Below, in pieces: positions 58,581 to 64,000 of a stretch of DNA of 64,000 nucleotides. The notes under the pieces are model-generated. The model was not told the DNA's origin. It saw only the letters and a program-made list of their open reading frames with translations, and did not search any database. The DNA is from Puffinus mauretanicus (Eukaryota > Chordata > Aves > Procellariiformes > Procellariidae): positions 682,001 to 746,000 of the forward strand of contig JAJKFH010003075.1 in the NCBI GenBank assembly GCA_023333565.1, read 5' to 3'. The position numbers and the translations under genes are program-made. Numbering within the stretch: position 1 is the first letter of the stretch; every line of letters begins with the position of its first letter.

Positions 58581-61359
58581 AGAAAGTTCCCAGAAGCCTC
58601 AAGTTTTGCCTTCTATTGCAGCCTCAAGATGATATGTCACCAGGAAATGGAGCTTCTTTAGAAGTCACTGAGACCCTTTTTCAAGCAGGCATGGCTTGTA
58701 AAGCACATTGTGATTTGTCTTCAGGATCGATCAGGAATAGACTTTTTTTTCCACATTCACATGAGATTGCAATCACACGCACACAAGCACCAGTCCACCT
58801 GCAGCACTGAGGCTGAAGGACTTGCTCTGAGAAGCACAGGCAGATGGTGATGGCTCATAGTGATGTTCACCTGCCTCTAGTCCCAAAGCTTGCGATAAGA
58901 AGCTCCAGGTCCAGCCCAGCAGACCTGATGCACCCTGATGCAGCTCCTGATGTACCCGTGCACTTGTTGTGGTGCGTGAAAGCAGAATCAAGAAGAGATT
59001 TGTAGGAAAGTGGCCAAAGCAGAGCTTGCTTCTCCTCCTGCAGCTCCCACTGCAATTCATGTGCCCGGCAGAAGACGTAGTGCATGCCCCATACTACCTC
59101 GTGAGATGGTGTGACCAGGGAGCTGCCTGACTTTGGCTCTACTGAATTTTTTTTTTCAGCAATGCCCCAAACATGTTGAGTTCATTGTCAAGCTAAAAAA
59201 ATGACTGCTTTGTCCATTTCAACTATTTTTACTTTGAACGCCAGCACAAGACTTGGAGCAGATTAGGTAGAAAATAACCAGCCACCTAAGGTCCATACTG
59301 GTCCCAGGTTCACTTGGGAGTTTTATGAAAAATGGCACAAGTTTGGAGATACCAGATGCTTTCCATCTGGGACTCAACACACAACCCAGTGTGTTCATAG
59401 ATGTGGGGTTTTAAATTTCAATGCAAATTAACACCAACCGGGAGGCTGCCTTGTCTACTGACAGTCAGGCGTCTCGACAACTGATGCCAAAGCCTGGAAA
59501 CCCCACATGGACTAAGCTGGCCGCCCACTAGACCAGGGCTGAGGCAGAGAGGCTTAACATTGTGGGGAAGTTGCAAATGAAGCCGCTTCTTGTTGTGGCT
59601 TCATTCTGCAGCTGGGAAGAAGGCTTTTGGTCTCAAAAGCTGTCAGCTGAGAACTATTCGCAAGCAGTAAAATTTACTCTGAAGGAAAATAAACAGAAGA
59701 CAGAAGACATTTCAAGTGGCTTCAGCAATGCAAGACACAAAAAAGTGATAAAAATATACAGACGATTCTCACCACCCTTGTGCTTACAGGATTCCAATTC
59801 CTTCTTAACTTTTTTTTGTTGAAAGAAAAACATTATTTCGAGATAATGAAATTTATGGTCTAGTGAAAGAGAGAGTCAGCTATGTGACCTCCTAACATTT
59901 CACGACCAAAATCCTAACAGGTTATGTGGGAATGTATGGTTCTTTCTTTTTTTAAATTCTTCTCAGTTTTTTAATATACGTGTCACATTCTAATTCCAAA
60001 CATTTCGCCAGTTCAAAAGCCCCAAGCTGTTGCCAATAACACGACCTGGCTTGAGTCAACTTTGACACTACCAGAAAAAATTTATTTAGAACCCTTTTTT
60101 CCTAAAGCTTTTCAACTTTGAGGAGTTTGCTGAGCCCAGGAAAGGGTTTTCAAACTGAAAGACAGTAAATTTAGGCAGCCAACTGCATGGTCATGGGCGA
60201 CCTGGAGAGCTGAAGGGGCACTTTATACGTTGCCTCCTCTGAACCACAGCTGAGAAGCACCAAGCCACAGAGCTGTGAGGAGCAAACCTCTCTCTCTCCG
60301 GTGAAATATCTCAGATAAGTGGAAGAGATCAATTTAATAACCTAGATTGCCCTCAACTATTAAGTCAGATTAAAATGTCAAGCCCCTCCAGCACTAGAAT
60401 TTAGGGCATTTCGTATTCCTCGCCTGGCCTTTTGCAGAGACAGGGGCCATCTGTACACCCTGGGCCCTGTCCAGGTTCACACTCCCAGTGCCTCAGCACG
60501 GTGATGTTCGGTTTTGGTGGTTTGGCCCCCATTTAATTTCAAAAGAAGTAAAATGAAATGATATTTTTTTCTTTCCATTTGGCCTAATAAGCTCTCCATA
60601 TTTCTAAATTACCATCTCTTTGCATGTGTTCTCTGTAGAGCTGCCAGTCAACGTCAAATGAGGTATATAAATCAAAACTCTGGTTATGTTCTGATAGCAT
60701 TATATAGACTGGCAGAAAAACACAGGTGAACGAGTGTCACATCTACATGAGATTTTTTTCTCCCTTTTTAAATTGAGACATCTGTCTAATCTCAGTACTT
60801 CCCAGTAAATGAATATAGGCACCTCAGAAGCTTATCTGAGCTTGATGTTAAAGAAAAACATTTCTATGGGCACATTTGTACCTGTCAGCACTTACTGTAG
60901 AGTTCTCTCTCTATATATATATTAATGTGAGTGACATCAGAATGATTAAAACGATTGTTAATGTTAACACCTATTTAGCACCCATTTCACCCTATTTTGA
61001 AAGGGAGACTTTCCTTGAACCCAAGTGCAAGTGGGTGTTGGATCATTTTTCAAAAAACTCTGTGGAAACCAGGGAAGGACAAAGTCAAAGAGAAGGAAAG
61101 TCAGCAATGCACATCGCACGGGATTACGGATGTATACATCTATCTATATGCTGGCCTGATAAGCCTTCTCTGAGCTGTTTTTGCAAGGCAGTCGTTTAAC
61201 ACTGAACAAAAGTACAGCTAAGACTTTCTTTTCCCCGTATCTAGCCACATCCACACTTGAGTGAAATGCCTTACATGTAAACCAAGCCCACTCAAAGACA
61301 TCTCAACCTTGACATTTTGTTTTCTTTTGCAAAACTCTGTTTCTTTACAACACCACTTG
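58581..61359. other. Unique non-coding sequence
   Basis: No gene or clear transposon is seen. Small T runs occur at about 58741, 59147 and 60780. Open frames of up to 107 codons have no recognised domain. Confidence 0.55.
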
Positions 61360-61720
61360 CCTGGCATGCTCCCACGTGAAGCACAGTTATCAGAATAATA
61401 ATTAACAGGCTCTCATTAATTTAGGATCAAACAATACCCCCTAATGAAGCAGGGACCGACCAATGTGATCCCTTAAAGTGAGGCGTATGCTTTTCTTACA
61501 CCTCGTGGCATCTAATCTGCCGTAACCATTAGGCACCGAGCTGACCGTAAAGGCCCGTATAACATTGAGTCAAGGACAGTTAATGGATGCCGGAGCACAA
61601 ACAAGAGTGCTCCAAGCATGTCAGTCAAGACTAACCTGAGGCAAAAACATCAAAATGCAGGTTGGAGTTTTGACATTCCTGCAGGCTCTGTACGCCTCGC
61701 CAGTGAATTTTTAAAGTCAA
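61360..61720. promoter_or_regulatory. Conserved-looking non-coding stretch (inferred)
   Basis: About 360 bases with even composition, no repeat and few homopolymers. They carry a mix of sites such as AATAATAATTAACAGG, TCATTAATTTAGG, CCAATGTGATCCC and retained CpGs (TGCCGTAACC, GCACCGAGCTGACCG). The texture resembles vertebrate conserved non-coding elements, but conservation cannot be judged from a single sequence. Confidence 0.2.
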
Positions 61721-61820
61721 TATCCCCCTCCTGCTCGCGCACACTTTCTATCTGATGAGTAGCAGTAATGTGGATCTGATTGAACTGTGACTAAAGTATT
61801 ACTTAAAAGGCAGCTTTGAA

Positions 61821-61840
61821 TGCGTGCGCGTGTGTGTGTG
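61821..61840. repeat. (TG)n/(CG)n alternating tract
   Basis: TGCGTGCGCGTGTGTGTGTG, 20 bases of strict pyrimidine-purine alternation, followed by GTGTTG and a T11 run. Confidence 0.9.
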
Positions 61841-61868
61841 GTGTTGTTTTTTTTTTTGTATAAATGTC

Positions 61869-61922
61869 TGTGATAACAATAAAGACAGTTTACACAGATT
61901 ATCACAGGCTGTGTCTTTAGAC
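61869..61922. repeat. Palindromic repeat unit, copy A
   Basis: The unit starts TGTGATAACAATAAAGACAG and ends TTATCACAGGCTGTGTCTTT followed by AGAC. The outer TGTGATAA (61869-61876) and TTATCACA (61899-61906) are inverted repeats. The same unit recurs at 63297-63349, and its first half at 63247-63264. A T run lies just upstream of this copy and of the half copy at 63.2 kb. The family is not recognised. It could be a small non-autonomous DNA element or a segmental micro-duplication. Confidence 0.8.
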
Positions 61923-63246
61923 TTCAAGGTTATATGATTAGGAAATTAGAAAAGAGATGAGATTAGAAAAACCACAGAACATTTTGAAAAAGAAAGCTTT
62001 TCACAAATTATCTGTGTACTGAATTTGCACAGAATCTGACAGATAAATCTTCTCATATTTGGAAATGGATAAATGCTACAATGTAAATAGAAGGAACCGG
62101 CTTGGGAGCACACGCCTGGCAAAAGTTCAAAAAACATATTAAGTATTCTAATTCGCTTAAAGCTTACTTATAAAAAAATGCATATTGTGATATAAAATGT
62201 AATGATTTCTGCATGGAAATGTAATGAGCAATAATAATTGCTCTGGATGAGCATAGTACACACTGTTAGAAAGTGCGGTCCCTTTGCCTTCAGATTTCAC
62301 ATTAAACCTTTATTTTCTTTTTCCCCTTTGCACAGTGGAGTGAAATGATTAAGGCAAATGGACATAAAATTTAAGCCAAGATCATTCCTAGTATTGGGCA
62401 ATACACGTGAGCACAATAGGGTGCCATAAAATTGGGGTGGTGGCAGCAATAAACACACTTCCTATTACTGGAAAAGAAGGTGTGTTTTCAAGGGGAAATT
62501 ATATTAGCTGAAGTGGTACGTTAGTATTTCGAAGCCCTGACCAAAATTTCCAGGCAAGCTATAAAACTTGATTAATTTAGGAAGCCAACATTTTCATGCA
62601 TTCTTTGGAGAGTTTCTGCTACTGCACTCATGGTGAACATTTTGATGGGGGTCATTTTGCTATTAGAGCACATCAGTGGGTGAGCCATTTGATGTGTTTT
62701 TCATTTGTCTTGTGACCTTTCACTTGGCACTGTCTTGTTGTTTCTTTGGTTGTAACTTTTTTAACATTTTAATTTTTCCTGGACTTGAGATCATGCGTAT
62801 TCCAGCGACACAGCAGCACAAATATTTTGCATTGACTGCACACACCTTGGCCTCTTTTCTTTTTTTTTTTTTTTTTGCCTCTTGGCTTCGTGTAGCGTTG
62901 CTATGTCCTTAAACAGTTGTATTTCACCCCAGAGACAGTTGCATTCAGCGGCGGAGAAACTGTTACCTCAAAAGTATATGGCTTGTTAGGAGCCCAGATT
63001 CCTCTGAGTTCTTTAGGAATGCTCTGTGCTAGAGAAATAAATGGGTAATAAATTTCTAGATTTTTTTTCCCTAAAAAAAACCCAGATGGAAAGTCTTTGG
63101 CTAAACCTTTACGTACTGCCATCTCTTCCCTATGAAGAACATTTGTTTGACACTGATTCTTTTTTCTTTTTTTTTCAGCCCATTTACACCCAACTTTAAT
63201 CAGATCCCTGTACCAGAGCAAAATGTGTTTTTTTTTAAAAAAAAAT
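61923..63246. other. Unique non-coding sequence between repeat copies
   Basis: No gene is seen. It contains a T17 run (62860-62876) and T/A runs at 63061-63085 and 63222-63245. No domain is visible in the open frames. Confidence 0.55.
62860..62876. repeat. T17 homopolymer
   Basis: Seventeen consecutive T, with no recognised retroposed body next to it. Confidence 0.9.
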
Positions 63247-63264
63247 TGTGATAACAATAAAGAC
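63247..63264. repeat. Palindromic repeat unit, half copy B
   Basis: TGTGATAACAATAAAGAC is identical to the first 18 bases of copy A (61869). It is preceded by a T/A run, as copy A is by a T run. The second half is missing and is replaced by the palindrome at 63263-63286. Confidence 0.8.
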
Positions 63265-63286
63265 ATTTTTGTTTTAACAAAAATGT
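63263..63286. repeat. Perfect 11-bp inverted repeat (24-base palindrome)
   Basis: ACATTTTTGTT and AACAAAAATGT are exact reverse complements separated by TT. It lies exactly between half copy B and full copy C, which suggests a hairpin-mediated rearrangement there. Confidence 0.9.
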
Positions 63287-63296
63287 TTTAACATTT

Positions 63297-63349
63297 TGTG
63301 ATAACAGTAAAGACAGTTTGGACAGATTATCACAGGCTGTGTCTAGACG
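63297..63349. repeat. Palindromic repeat unit, copy C
   Basis: It starts TGTGATAACAGTAAAGACAG and includes CAGATTATCACAGGCTGTGT, then CTAGACG. It aligns with copy A over its full length with about six differences, including the loss of TT in TCTTTAGAC. The TGTGATAA and TTATCACA arms are retained. Confidence 0.8.
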
Positions 63350-64000
63350 TCCAGTACATTTCCACTGAAGCCAATGTTCAAACACCTCTCTTTTTCCTGA
63401 CCGAAGACCTGTAGTGCAATGGAAGAAATAGAAATTAAATTATCAAATCCCAACAGCAGTTTTCTATAACATTATGTTTTTCTCTTGCATGAGACTTAGC
63501 ATAGTCTAATGATCTCATGATAATGTCATGGCAACTTTGTGGAGCGGAGACCGTATTAAGATATCATTCTGATGGCAAAATGATGGCAATTCAAGCCTGT
63601 GGAGACCTTATGACAAACGATGGCGAAACAAACTCAATACAAGTCTATACAGAGCACATTATCATGTCAAGAGAATAGTATAATCTAATAGATCTTTTCT
63701 ATCTCTAACTTCTGTGAAAGCAACACTGATACCTGCCTATATGAGAACAGCAGTACAATACCGAGGCAGCAGTGAAATGAAATCGGTATCTGTTCTTACC
63801 TCCTCCCTGAAGTATAGTTTATGAGCTGCAACACTGCCTGAGCATATTAAAATGCACTAGGCCTTTTTATCTTAGATTTGTTTACAATGAAATCTTTGTC
63901 TTTCATCACCTAATTAAAGGAGAAAAGAAAACACCAGAAAAATTCAATGACTGCAAAGTGTGCAGTAGTGGGGAAATACGGTCCTAGCCTTGAGCCTGTT
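63350..64000. other. Unique non-coding sequence to window end
   Basis: No gene, repeat or RNA is recognised. At about 63520-63600, ATGGCAA and TGATGGCAA words recur loosely, without a regular period. Confidence 0.55.

Noticed and set aside
1..64000. Endogenous retrovirus or LTR element, CRISPR array, operon, tRNA or rRNA gene
   Set aside because: No paired LTRs, primer-binding site, gag/pol motifs, regularly spaced repeats, cloverleaf or rRNA sequence were recognised on reading. A formal search could still find decayed solo LTRs.

Overview
The window reads as non-coding nuclear DNA from a bird, probably a neoavian. The main clue is at 58416-58580: a 5'-truncated CR1 LINE tail with the avian CR1 3' end (repeated ATTCTATG-type units on the minus strand). 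Older CR1/L3-like LINE relics, faint MIR SINEs, short microsatellites and low repeat density fit a bird. I see no bacterial or organellar features, no LTR provirus, no tRNA or rRNA gene, no CRISPR array and no recognisable protein-coding host gene. The longest open frames (about 165 codons) lie in GC-rich patches where stop codons are rare by composition. I treat them as chance.

Layout. 1-16.3 kb: mostly unique AT-rich sequence with two weak MIR relics (6.5 and 12.0 kb). 16.3-21.5 kb: an old amniote repeat, a (TG)n tract, and a CR1 relic that keeps its ORF1 end and endonuclease region (16.93-18.76 kb), plus a doubtful second piece at 21.1-21.5 kb. 21.5-31.4 kb: unique sequence with a 13-bp hairpin at 24.86 kb, homopolymer runs and a compound microsatellite at 30.05 kb. 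31.44-33.18 kb: a CR1 relic from reverse transcriptase to 3' UTR. 33.2-53.5 kb: almost free of recognisable transposons. This block holds a MIR with an adjoining CpG cluster (36.4-36.7 kb), an 84%-identical tandem duplication (36.9 kb), a MITE-like AT-rich relic carrying a (TCC)n tract (38.7-39.4 kb), CpG-rich patches at 39.8-40.9, 42.1 and 49.1-49.4 kb, a TAAT-rich stretch (45.2 kb) and a fresh 31-bp tandem duplication (47.54 kb). 53.5-55.6 kb: an AT-rich minisatellite and another CR1/L3 relic. 57.0-58.05 kb: a further CpG-rich patch, then the young CR1 tail. 61.4-63.4 kb: a conserved-looking unique stretch and a small palindromic repeat family present in three copies.

No genes here can be said to work together. 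The most useful reading is of an intergenic desert or very large intron. Its 33-53 kb core is transposon-poor and has several CpG-rich patches with no gene assigned, which could mark enhancers or unannotated non-coding-RNA promoters. Two short candidate exons with good splice donors (28738-28816 plus; 41763-41880 minus) and a consensus donor at 40486 are listed as low-confidence leads.
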